DNA of 64,000 nt from positions 7,502,001 to 7,566,000 of the forward strand of contig NZ_CP061913.1 in NCBI RefSeq assembly GCF_019904175.1. Direction: 5' to 3'. The DNA is from Dactylosporangium vinaceum (GTDB lineage Bacteria > Actinomycetota > Actinomycetes > Mycobacteriales > Micromonosporaceae). The first letter of the stretch is position 1, and the number at the start of each line of letters is the position of its first letter. This document shows positions 53,627 to 60,613 of the stretch, in pieces. A model generated the notes under the pieces. That model did not search any database. It worked only from the letters and a program-made list of their open reading frames with translations, and was not told the DNA's origin. A program made the position numbers and the translations under genes.

Positions 53627-54276
53627 TCCGGGTGCTGGTGGCCGACGACGAGTGGATGGTGCGGGCCATGCTGCGCACCATCCTCGAGGCGGACGGGGAC
53701 ATCGCCGTCGTGGCCGAGGCGGCGGACGGGGCCGAGGTGGTCGCGCTGGCCAAGCGGCATCGGCCGGACGTGACGGTCGTGGACATCCGGATGCCGGGGA
53801 CGGACGGGCTGACCGCCACCCGGGCGCTGCGCCGGCTGCCGCACCCGCCCGCGGTCGTGGTGCTCACGACGTTCGACATTGACGAGTACGTGCGCGCGGC
53901 CCTGCGGTACGGGGCCGTCGGCTTCCTGCTCAAGGATGCCACGGCCGCGGAGATGACGGCCGCGGTCCGGGCGGCCGCCGGCGGGGATGCGATGCTGGCG
54001 CCGCGGGTGACCCGGCGGCTGCTGGAGACGCTCGCCGGGCGCGACACGCCGGAGCGCATCCGGGCCGAGCGCCGCCTCGAACGGCTCACGGCCAAGGAGC
54101 GCGAGGTCCTGACCGCCGTCGCCGAGGGTCTGCCGAACGCCGACATCGCGGCCCGCCTGCGCCTGAGCGAGGCGACGGTCAAGACGCACGTGAGCCGCAT
54201 CCTCACGAAGCTGGAGCTCGGCAACCGGGTCCAGGCCGCCATCCTCGCCCACCGGGCCGGGCTCGGCGGCGGCTGA
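53623..54276 (+). CDS. NarL/FixJ family response regulator
   Basis: This 217-residue protein has a receiver domain with D8-D9, phosphoacceptor D54 (TVVDIRMPG), T82 and K104 (FLLKDA), and a C-terminal LuxR-type HTH (about 150-212: LTAKEREVLTAVAEGLPNAD, then LSEATVKTHVSRIL). It is the partner of the preceding kinase: GTG 53623 overlaps the kinase stop codon. Phosphorylated regulators of this class activate transcription. The target cannot be identified. Confidence 0.95.
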   Translation: MIRVLVADDEWMVRAMLRTILEADGDIAVVAEAADGAEVVALAKRHRPDVTVVDIRMPGTDGLTATRALRRLPHPPAVVVLTTFDIDEYVRAALRYGAVGFLLKDATAAEMTAAVRAAAGGDAMLAPRVTRRLLETLAGRDTPERIRAERRLERLTAKEREVLTAVAEGLPNADIAARLRLSEATVKTHVSRILTKLELGNRVQAAILAHRAGLGGG

Positions 54277-54578
54277 ACGTCGGGCCGCCGGAGCGATCGG
54301 CGCGGCGGCCCTGAGCGTTACGAGTGGGCTCGGGCCGCCGCGGGACGGCTCCGGCCGGGTGGCCGGTACCGGGCGGCGGCACGGCTCCGGGCGGGGCACC
54401 CGTGCCGGCCACGGATTGCCATGCCGGCGGCCGAGGACGAGGCCGTGGTCACCCTGCGGCCCGGACCGGTCGAGCCCCGCGCAGTGGACGAGCCGTATCG
54501 GGCGCAGCGGAAGAACGATCCGGAGCCGCCGGAGTGTCAAATATGACTTGACGGGTGTCGATGCGGTAAGACATACAC
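54277..54578. other. 302 bp gap after the two-component pair
   Basis: No convincing gene is visible. It contains a GGCACGG/CCGTGCC inverted repeat (54378-54384 with 54400-54406) that may terminate the upstream operon, the perfect palindrome CCGGTACCGG (54363-54372), and GTCAA-N7-TTGAC (54536-54552). The TTGACG (54548-54553) is a candidate -35 for the next gene. Confidence 0.4.
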
Positions 54579-54860
54579 ATGCGTGACTGGATCGGGCTCG
54601 GCCTGAGCCTGGCGGGGCTGGGGATCATGGCGGTGGCCCTGGTCCTGTGGGTGCGCAGCCGGGCGTGGCGACCGGCCCGGCAGAGCGGGGTCGCGTGGCG
54701 GCGCTCGTCGGTGGCGACGTTCGGGGCGCTGGTGCTGCTCGAGGCCGGCCTGCTGACCCGGCCGCACGCCTGGCCGCTCACGATCCTGTACCTGGCCGTG
54801 ACCGCGATCGCCGCGGCCGGGCTACTGATGTGGTATCTCGACCGCCGCCGCCTGCGATAG
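54579..54860 (+). CDS. Small three-helix membrane protein, unknown
   Basis: This 93-residue protein has three hydrophobic helices: LGLSLAGLGIMAVALVLWV, SSVATFGALVLLEAGLLT and ILYLAVTAIAAAGLLMWYL. Short basic loops (RSRAWRPARQ and DRRRLR) indicate the inside. I know no family. ATG 54579 has no Shine-Dalgarno; a TTGACG lies 25 bp upstream. The 3' end overlaps the convergent WYL regulator gene by 39 bp. Confidence 0.6.
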   Translation: MRDWIGLGLSLAGLGIMAVALVLWVRSRAWRPARQSGVAWRRSSVATFGALVLLEAGLLTRPHAWPLTILYLAVTAIAAAGLLMWYLDRRRLR

Positions 54861-55787
54861 CCGCTGCCCGATCGCCGCGACGGCCGCGCGCAGCTCGGGA
54901 CCGCCAAGCACCCGGATCGGCACGGGGAAGGCGGCGAGCTGCTGGGCGTACCAGTGCGGGTCTCCGGTCGTGGCGACCAGCCGGCACCGCGACTCCCCCG
55001 CGGGCGACAGGCGGCCGAGGGAGCGGGGGACGCGCGGGAGCGCCGCGGCGTACGGGGCCTCGACGAGCACCTCCACGTCGTACTCCCAGCCGACCGCCAG
55101 CTGCTCCTCCAGCGCCGCCATCGGGTCCAGGTCGGGCGGCGGCTCGAACCGCACGCTCGAGGCGTCGATTGCGGCGATTGCGGCGATCCGGTCGATGCGA
55201 TACGCGCGGCGGGCGCCGGCGCGGTGGGAGAAGCACAGCAGGTACCACCGGCCGAAGCGCACCACGACCGACCACGGGTCGGCGTCGGTCTCGAACTGCG
55301 GGCCCGACCCGGGCCGGTAGCGCATCCGGACCCGCCGGTGCTCCGAGCACGCCTGCACCAGCGCCGCGGTCGTCAGCGGGTCGGGCCGCGCGGCCGGCGG
55401 GCCGGCGGTGGCGGCCGAGCGGCGCACCGCCTCGGCCTGCGCGGCGACCGGCTCCGGCAGCACCCGGATGAGCTTGGCCAGGGCGCCGTCGGTGGTGACG
55501 TCGGGCCGGCTGTCGAGGACGGCCATGACCAGCCCGAGCGCCTCCGTCGCGGTGAACATCATGGGCGGCGGGCGCAGCCCCCGGCCGATCCGGTAGCCGC
55601 CGTAGGGCCCCCGCGTCGACTCGATCGGGATGCCGGCCTCCCGCAGGATCGCCACGTATCGCCGGGCCGCCCGCTCCGACACGCCGAGCCGCTCCCCCAG
55701 CCGCTCGGCGGTGATGCCGGGCTGCGCCTGCACCAGCTCCAGCGCGACGAGCGCCCGCGCGACGGGGGATTCCACGGGGTTCATCAT
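54822..55787 (-). CDS. WYL domain-containing (YafY-type) transcriptional regulator
   Basis: This 321-residue protein has an N-terminal HTH_11/DeoR-type wing (ARALVALELVQAQPGITAER, then SERAARRYVAILREAGIPIE, then RGPYGGYRIG) and a WYL domain (about 140-215: EHRRVRMRYR, then DPWSVVVRFGRWYLLCFSH) with a WCX-like end. WYL domains bind small molecules or nucleic acids. ATG 55787 is preceded by GGGAGG. It is divergent from a DinB-like gene by 42 bp, and a perfect ATTCCGGA/TCCGGAAT repeat overlaps its start, suggesting autoregulation and control of the DinB-like gene. Confidence 0.93.
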   Translation of the reverse strand: MMNPVESPVARALVALELVQAQPGITAERLGERLGVSERAARRYVAILREAGIPIESTRGPYGGYRIGRGLRPPPMMFTATEALGLVMAVLDSRPDVTTDGALAKLIRVLPEPVAAQAEAVRRSAATAGPPAARPDPLTTAALVQACSEHRRVRMRYRPGSGPQFETDADPWSVVVRFGRWYLLCFSHRAGARRAYRIDRIAAIAAIDASSVRFEPPPDLDPMAALEEQLAVGWEYDVEVLVEAPYAAALPRVPRSLGRLSPAGESRCRLVATTGDPHWYAQQLAAFPVPIRVLGGPELRAAVAAIGQRLSQAAAVEIPHQ

Positions 55788-55810
55788 TCCGGAAGCCTCC
55801 CGTCCGGAAT
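55786..55810. promoter_or_regulatory. WYL-regulator operator-like inverted repeat
   Basis: ATTCCGGA (55786-55793) and TCCGGAAT (55803-55810) form a perfect 8 bp inverted repeat with a 9 bp centre, overlapping the first bases of the WYL gene and ending 6 bp before the TAGGCT -10 (55817-55822) of the DinB-like gene. It could control both. Confidence 0.65.
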
Positions 55811-55829
55811 ACCCCCTAGGCTGCGGCTC

Positions 55830-56360
55830 ATGCAGGAACCCAAACCCGACGCGGGCGAGACCGAGCTGCTCCTCTTCGCCCTCGAACGCTCCCGTGCCCA
55901 GTTCGCCTGGAAGACCGGCGGCCTCGACGCGGCCGCCCTCGCCCGCCCGCTCCCGCCGTCCACCATGACCCTGGGCGGGCTGCTCAAGCACCTGGCCGCG
56001 GTCGAGGAGCGCTACGCTGTCGACTTCACCGGCCGCCCACCCGGCCCGCCGCTCGACAACCCCGAGGCCCTCGCCGACACCGGCTGGGTGTGGCGAAGTG
56101 CCACAAACGACGAGCCGGCGCAGCTGTACTCCCTGTGGCACTCGGCCGTCGCCCGCTCGCGCGCGGCCATGCAGACGGTGCTGGCCGCCGAGGGCGCCCT
56201 GGACCGTCCCGCCGAGTACACCCGCTACGACAGCGGCGAGTACCCCAACCTGCGCCGGATCCTCGTCGACCTGCACGACGAATACGCCCGCCACGTCGGC
56301 CACGCCGACCTGCTCCGCGAGGCGATCGACGGCCTGGTCGGCGACGACCCGCCCGCCTGA
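55830..56360 (+). CDS. DinB/DUF664 family protein
   Basis: This 176-residue protein has the four-helix DinB-like pattern: LLFALERSRAQFAWKTGGLD, then GGLLKHLAAVEERYAVDF with the metal-ligand His, and ILVDLHDEYARHVGHADLLR with further histidines. It fits mycothiol-dependent-enzyme-like DUF664 proteins. The role may be thiol-dependent detoxification. ATG 55830 lies 7 nt after TAGGCT. It is divergent from a WYL regulator sharing an inverted repeat; YafY-type regulators are commonly paired with such genes. Confidence 0.9.
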   Translation: MQEPKPDAGETELLLFALERSRAQFAWKTGGLDAAALARPLPPSTMTLGGLLKHLAAVEERYAVDFTGRPPGPPLDNPEALADTGWVWRSATNDEPAQLYSLWHSAVARSRAAMQTVLAAEGALDRPAEYTRYDSGEYPNLRRILVDLHDEYARHVGHADLLREAIDGLVGDDPPA

Positions 56361-56446
56361 CGGGCCGGACTCCGGGCGCCGGGCGATGACCCGCCCCCGC
56401 TGCGCACGGCGGGGCGGATTGCCGCCCGCCGGTAGACTCGATCCGT

Positions 56447-56770
56447 ATGACGACTCTGACCAGTAGGTTCGCCGCGGTCACCGCCGCCGTGGTGCTCGGA
56501 TTCGGCGGCCTGACCGCCTGCAGCACCGACAACGTCGACTGCACCACCAGCGCGTGCACCGTCACGTTCGACCGGGGCGTGGAGGCCGAGTCGTCAGTGC
56601 TCGGCGTGGACGTCAAGCTCGTCGGGGTCGAGAACGGGCAGGTGAAGCTCGACGTCGGCGGGACCGTCGTCAGCGTGCCCGTCGACGGCAGCAGCCAGGC
56701 CAACGGCTTCGACATCTCGGTGCAGAAGGTCACCGACGCCGAGGTCGTCGTGCGCATCCAGACCAGCTGA
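56447..56770 (+). CDS. Small secreted lipoprotein, unknown function
   Basis: This 107-residue protein has a lipoprotein signal peptide with lipobox GLTAC (Cys25), two further cysteines in VDCTTSACTV, and a beta-rich mature domain (VKLVGVENGQVKLDVGGTVV). It would be anchored outside the membrane by diacylglycerol. ATG 56447 is 8 nt after TAGACT. No family recognised; no linked genes. Confidence 0.75.
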   Translation: MTTLTSRFAAVTAAVVLGFGGLTACSTDNVDCTTSACTVTFDRGVEAESSVLGVDVKLVGVENGQVKLDVGGTVVSVPVDGSSQANGFDISVQKVTDAEVVVRIQTS

Positions 56771-56887
56771 GAAATTCCGTTGCGACAGACCGGCGGCGGC
56801 CGGTAAGAACGTCACGGCGACAGGGGTTCGCTGGAAGGGAGGGGTCTGCCATGTTCGCTCGAGCACCTCACATGGGAGCTGCCGCAC

Positions 56888-57796
56888 ATGCACGTCACCT
56901 TCCGCCCGCTCGCCGGGCCTGAGGAACTACCGCGCTTCCTGCACTTCCTGTATGACCTCAACTCCGAGGTCGCCGACGACCTGACCGCCGGCCGCCGCCG
57001 GCCCGCGTGGCTGTGGATCGCCACGCGGGGCGACGAGGTCCTCGCCCGGGCCGGCTGGTGGTCGCGCCCCGGCGCCCCGGCGCCGTACCTCATGGACTTC
57101 CTCGACTTCGCGCCGGGTGAGGACGGTACGGCCGAAACGCTTGTCAAGCATGCGCTGAGCGCACTCGTGCCGGCCGGGCAGACGCCACCGGAGTTCATCC
57201 GGTTCGTCCCGCCCGGCTGGGCCCGGGATCCGCAGGGGGTACCGCGCACAGTGGCCGTCCTGCAACGCCTGGGCGCGCACCTGCTCGTCGAACGGCTCCG
57301 GCTCGAATGGCGGCCCGGGACCCCGATCGCCGCCCCGGCGCGGCTGCGGTTCCGGCCGTTCGCGAGCACCGCGGAGGCCCTCGACCTCATGACCCGCGCC
57401 GTCGCGGGCACCCTGGACGCCCACGACCGCGCGGACCTGGCCACGATGACCCCGCGCGCCGTTGCCGAGGAGCACTTCCACGGCGAACTGGAGCGCTGGC
57501 CGAGCCCGCAGTCCTGGTGGCGCGTGGCCACCCTCGACGACGGTGCGCCGGTCGGCTTCGTGTTCCCGGCCCGCAACGACTACGGCCCGATCATCGCGTA
57601 CATCGCCGTCCTGCCCGAACACCGCGGCCACGGCTACATCGACGACCTCCTGGCCGAGGGCACCCGTGTCCTCGCCGAGAGCGGCGACATCCCCCGCATC
57701 CGGGCCAGCACCGACGTGGGCAACACCCCGATGGCCGCCGCCTTCGCCCGCGCCGGCTACGTCAACTACCAGAACGAGCTCAACATGACCTGGTAG
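56888..57796 (+). CDS. GNAT family N-acetyltransferase (tandem domain)
   Basis: This 302-residue protein has a degenerate N-terminal acetyltransferase-like half and a C-terminal GNAT domain with ARNDYGPIIAYIAVLPEHRG and the acetyl-CoA binding VLPEHRGHGYIDDLL, followed by STDVGNTPMAAAFARAGYVN. Only the C-terminal half keeps the Q/RxxGxG/A-like motif. The substrate is unknown. ATG 56888 follows GGGAG with 9-nt spacing. A 12 bp perfect hairpin follows the stop, and a peptidase S66 gene comes next on the same strand. Confidence 0.87.
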   Translation: MHVTFRPLAGPEELPRFLHFLYDLNSEVADDLTAGRRRPAWLWIATRGDEVLARAGWWSRPGAPAPYLMDFLDFAPGEDGTAETLVKHALSALVPAGQTPPEFIRFVPPGWARDPQGVPRTVAVLQRLGAHLLVERLRLEWRPGTPIAAPARLRFRPFASTAEALDLMTRAVAGTLDAHDRADLATMTPRAVAEEHFHGELERWPSPQSWWRVATLDDGAPVGFVFPARNDYGPIIAYIAVLPEHRGHGYIDDLLAEGTRVLAESGDIPRIRASTDVGNTPMAAAFARAGYVNYQNELNMTW

Positions 57797-57808
57797 CCAC
57801 CACCACGA

Positions 57809-57837
57809 GCGGCGCCGGCCGGCCCGGCCGGCGCCGC
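57809..57837 (+). terminator. Hairpin terminator after the GNAT gene
   Basis: GCGGCGCCGGCC (57809-57820) and GGCCGGCGCCGC (57826-57837) form a perfect 12 bp stem with a 5-nt loop, 12 bp after the GNAT stop. It is a likely T-less actinobacterial terminator that would separate the GNAT and S66 genes. Confidence 0.7.
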
Positions 57838-57865
57838 CCATCCGATGACGCCCGAGGAGGCGACG

Positions 57866-58858
57866 GTGATCGATGATGCGGTGCCGCGGGTGCTGCGGCC
57901 GCGGGCGTTGCGGCCCGCCGACCTGGTGGTCGTGGCGGCGCTGTCCGGGCCGCTGCACGCCGAGTACGAGCCCGACCTCGAGCGGGCCGAGGCCGTGCTG
58001 CGGGGGATGGGGTTCCGCGTGCGCCGGGCCCCGCTGCTGCGGGCCGGGCGGCACCGCTGGTGGAGCGTGGCCCGGCCGGACGAGATCGCCGACGAGCTCA
58101 ACGGGCTGCTGCGCGACCCCGAGGTGCGGGCGATCGTCGGGCACGACGGCGGGCAGACGGTGCTCGGCTACCTCGACCGCATCGACACGGCGGCGGTCGT
58201 CGCCGACCCCAAGCCGATCCTCGGCTACAGCGACATCTCCCTGCTGCACCTGGCGCTGTACGGCCGCACCGGGCTCGTCGGGTTCCACGCCGACCTGGCG
58301 ACCCCCGGGCTCGGTGCGGCCTGGGCGGCCGCGCCGGCCGGGCGGCGGGCCGAGCTCGAGCGGCTCTACCGGAAGCTCCTCACCGATCCGGCGCCGATCG
58401 GCGCGCTGCCGGCGAGCCCTGCGTGGGAGTGCTGGCGGCCCGGGCGAGCGGAGGGGCCGCTCGTCGGCGGGGTGATCAACCGGATCGCCCTGAACCAGGC
58501 GACCGCCTACGCCCTGCCCCTGGAGCGCTTCGACGGCGCGGTGCTGTTCTGGGAGGAGATCGGCGGGCGGGCCGCGTACCTGTGGAGCTACCTGCACGTC
58601 CTGCGCCACGCCGGCATCCTCGACCGCATCGCCGGCATGGTCGTCGGCATCCCGCTGGCCATCGACGGCCTCGGCGCGCCCGGCGGCCCGGCGCTGTCCG
58701 AGATCGTCCTGGACGTCCTCGGTGACCGGGACATCCCGGTCCTCGGCAACGTCGAGTTCGGCCACGCCGGCCCGAACCTGCCCATGCCGGTGGGCGTCCG
58801 CGCCGCCCTCGACGCCGGCCGGCGCACCCTGGAGCTGCTCGAATCCGCCGTCACCTGA
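57866..58858 (+). CDS. Peptidase S66 (LD-carboxypeptidase/MccF-like)
   Basis: This 330-residue protein is an S66 serine peptidase: nucleophile elbow PILGYSDIS (Ser about 122), the glutamate in VLFWEEIGGRAAYL, and His in VEFGHAGPNLPMPVG complete the Ser-Glu-His triad. S66 enzymes trim L,D-bonds in peptidoglycan recycling, or cleave microcin C-type compounds (MccF). The start GTG 57866 is fixed by GAGGAGG at 57854-57860 with 5-nt spacing. An upstream ATG at 57845 has none. No transporter or microcin gene is near, so peptidoglycan recycling or general detoxification is likelier. Confidence 0.92.
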   Translation: MIDDAVPRVLRPRALRPADLVVVAALSGPLHAEYEPDLERAEAVLRGMGFRVRRAPLLRAGRHRWWSVARPDEIADELNGLLRDPEVRAIVGHDGGQTVLGYLDRIDTAAVVADPKPILGYSDISLLHLALYGRTGLVGFHADLATPGLGAAWAAAPAGRRAELERLYRKLLTDPAPIGALPASPAWECWRPGRAEGPLVGGVINRIALNQATAYALPLERFDGAVLFWEEIGGRAAYLWSYLHVLRHAGILDRIAGMVVGIPLAIDGLGAPGGPALSEIVLDVLGDRDIPVLGNVEFGHAGPNLPMPVGVRAALDAGRRTLELLESAVT

Positions 58859-58867
58859 GCGCCGCGC

Positions 58868-59344
58868 TCACACCGGCTCCGGCTGGGCCCGCAGCACCGA
58901 GCCCAGGTGGTCGGCGGCGCCGCACAGCGCCCGGACCGCATCCGACACCACCGGGCCGGCGGCCGGCGGGGCGGTCAGCAGGGCGACGAGCACGCCGAGC
59001 GTGGTGGCGACGGCGTCCGCGACCGGGTCGGGCCGGCGCCCCCGCTGCCGCGTCACGCTCTGCTGGACCCAGGCCAGGCGCGCGGCCTGCAGCCGGTCCA
59101 GGCCGGACCCGCCCGCCGCGGCCCGGTCGGCGGCGAAGTGCAGATCGGCCCGGTCGTCGACGGACAGACCGGCGCGGGACTCCAGGGACTCCTGCCGCTC
59201 GACGAGCGCGGCCCCGATGTGCGCGAGCAGGTGCGCGCGCCGCCGGTCGGCGTCCAGGTCCTGCATGATGGACAGCGGATCGCCGGGGATGGCCAGGACG
59301 GTCATCGCCCGCAGCAGGTCGTCGGTGCTCGGCAGCGGCTCCAT
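58868..59344 (-). CDS. Uncharacterised helical protein
   Basis: This 158-residue soluble, helical protein (LLRAMTVLAIPGDPLSIMQDL near the N-terminus and VADAVATTLGVLVALLTAPPA near the C-terminus) belongs to no family I recognise. ATG 59344 is chosen because TATGGT lies 7 nt upstream. ATG 59356, 4 codons earlier, would overlap that promoter. It converges on the S66 gene 9 bp away. It is about 170 bp from the divergent membrane protein gene. Confidence 0.62.
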   Translation of the reverse strand: MEPLPSTDDLLRAMTVLAIPGDPLSIMQDLDADRRRAHLLAHIGAALVERQESLESRAGLSVDDRADLHFAADRAAAGGSGLDRLQAARLAWVQQSVTRQRGRRPDPVADAVATTLGVLVALLTAPPAAGPVVSDAVRALCGAADHLGSVLRAQPEPV

Positions 59345-59514
59345 GCGCGCCACCATAATCCCGCCCACGCACGTCGTCGCTGTGACAAATGCGGCAGGCC
59401 GGACGTCGTAATCCCCGCGTCGGAGCCGCCCGCGGTTGCCCTTAGGCTGTGTCGAGTTGGCGGCGGCGGGGGGCCCGGCGACCGGATACATTCCCGCCCA
59501 TAGGAGGTGGCACG

Positions 59515-60261
59515 GTGTCACAGGGTGCGAACGGGGACGACAACTTAGGCCGGCGCAACGCCTGGCTCTACTACGTCCTCGTCGGTGGTGCGGGGATCGT
59601 GCTGTGGCCGCTGAACATCGTGCTGCACAACGAGGTTTGGCCCCAGGCGGTGACCCTGGTGCTGTGTCTTGGCAACGCCGTCGCCTATATCGCCGCGACC
59701 CTGCGCACCCGCAGGCCGCGCACGCTGTCCGTGCGGCCGGGCGCGTTCGAGGCGCCGCCGTCGTACCTTCGCCTCGCCCTGCAGGCGGCCGGGATGCCGC
59801 TGGCCGTCGCGCTGCTCTTCAGCGTCGTGTACGACGATGACGACTGGGGCGTCTACACCTGGATGCTGTTCGCGGCGGCGGTCGCGGCGATCTACCTCAC
59901 CGGGCACAGCCTGGCGATGCTCATCCGCGGCACCGGCCGGTTGACGCTGCGGCCCGACGGGCTCACCGTCGTCGACGCCACCGTCACGCACGACGTGCCG
60001 TGGGAGGCCATCCTGTCCGGTCCCCTGCCGACCGTGTTCGGGATGGGCCGGGTCGGCATCCTGTGGCCGGAGCTGGTCACCAGCCGCGGCCTGGGCCGCA
60101 AGAAGAACCTCCAGCGCATCGCCCTGCAGCTGCAGCCGAGCGCCGTCGACCGCGAGTTCCTGCACAGCGCGATCAACCACTACCTCAACCAGCCCGAGGA
60201 GCGCGCCGCCATCGGCACGGCGGAAGGGCTGCGGCAGCTCCAGGCGGCCGAGGCGGTCTAG
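59515..60261 (+). CDS. Membrane protein with PH-like C-terminal domain
   Basis: This 248-residue protein has four transmembrane helices (WLYYVLVGGAGIVLWPLNIVL, YIAATL region, LALQAAGMPLAVALLFSVV, WMLFAAAVAAIYLTGHSLA) and a soluble C-terminal domain (GRLTLRPDGLTVVDATVTHD, then VPWEAIL) resembling a bacterial PH domain. The function is unknown. GTG 59515 is preceded by AGGAGGT at 59502-59508 (6-nt spacing), a strong Shine-Dalgarno. Its TAG stop overlaps the convergent gene's stop in CTAG. Confidence 0.7.
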   Translation: MSQGANGDDNLGRRNAWLYYVLVGGAGIVLWPLNIVLHNEVWPQAVTLVLCLGNAVAYIAATLRTRRPRTLSVRPGAFEAPPSYLRLALQAAGMPLAVALLFSVVYDDDDWGVYTWMLFAAAVAAIYLTGHSLAMLIRGTGRLTLRPDGLTVVDATVTHDVPWEAILSGPLPTVFGMGRVGILWPELVTSRGLGRKKNLQRIALQLQPSAVDREFLHSAINHYLNQPEERAAIGTAEGLRQLQAAEAV

Positions 60262-60548
60262 GCGGCCATCCCCAGCGAGCGCAGGTGCCGGGCCTCGCGG
60301 GCCGAGCGGGCCAGGGCCTGCACGGTGCGCGGGCCGGCGATCCCGTCGACGACGAGGCCGGCGCGGGCCTGGAAGCGGCGCAGCGCCTGCGGCACCTCGG
60401 CGTCGAACGCGGCGACCCGGATGAGCCCGACGTCGGTGAGCAGCGCCCGCACCTCGCGCGGGTCGGCCGGCGGCACGGCGTCGTCGGTGGCGTTGACGGT
60501 GCCGGCCAGCGCGGCGCCGACGACGGTGAAGATGCGGCGAACGGTCAT
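60258..60548 (-). CDS. Small peptidoglycan-binding domain protein
   Basis: This 96-residue protein carries one PG_binding_1 domain: VRALLTDVGLIRVAAFDAEV, then PQALRRFQARAGLVVDGIAG and PRTVQAL. The N-terminus (RRIFTVVGAALAGTV) is hydrophobic enough for a signal or anchor, but it is short. It may bind cell wall peptidoglycan. ATG 60548 has no clear Shine-Dalgarno. It sits 65 bp after the helicase gene on the same strand and shares a CTAG stop with the convergent membrane protein gene. Confidence 0.75.
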   Translation of the reverse strand: MTVRRIFTVVGAALAGTVNATDDAVPPADPREVRALLTDVGLIRVAAFDAEVPQALRRFQARAGLVVDGIAGPRTVQALARSAREARHLRSLGMAA

Positions 60549-60613
60549 GGTTCGAGTGTGCGACCCCGGGCCGGGCCCGTCGTCAGGGAAAACCCTGCGA
60601 ACCGACCCTGAAA

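Noticed and set aside
57866..58858. Microcin C-type self-immunity from the S66 peptidase
   Set aside because: There is no mccA/mccB-like gene or exporter nearby. The family is also used in peptidoglycan recycling.
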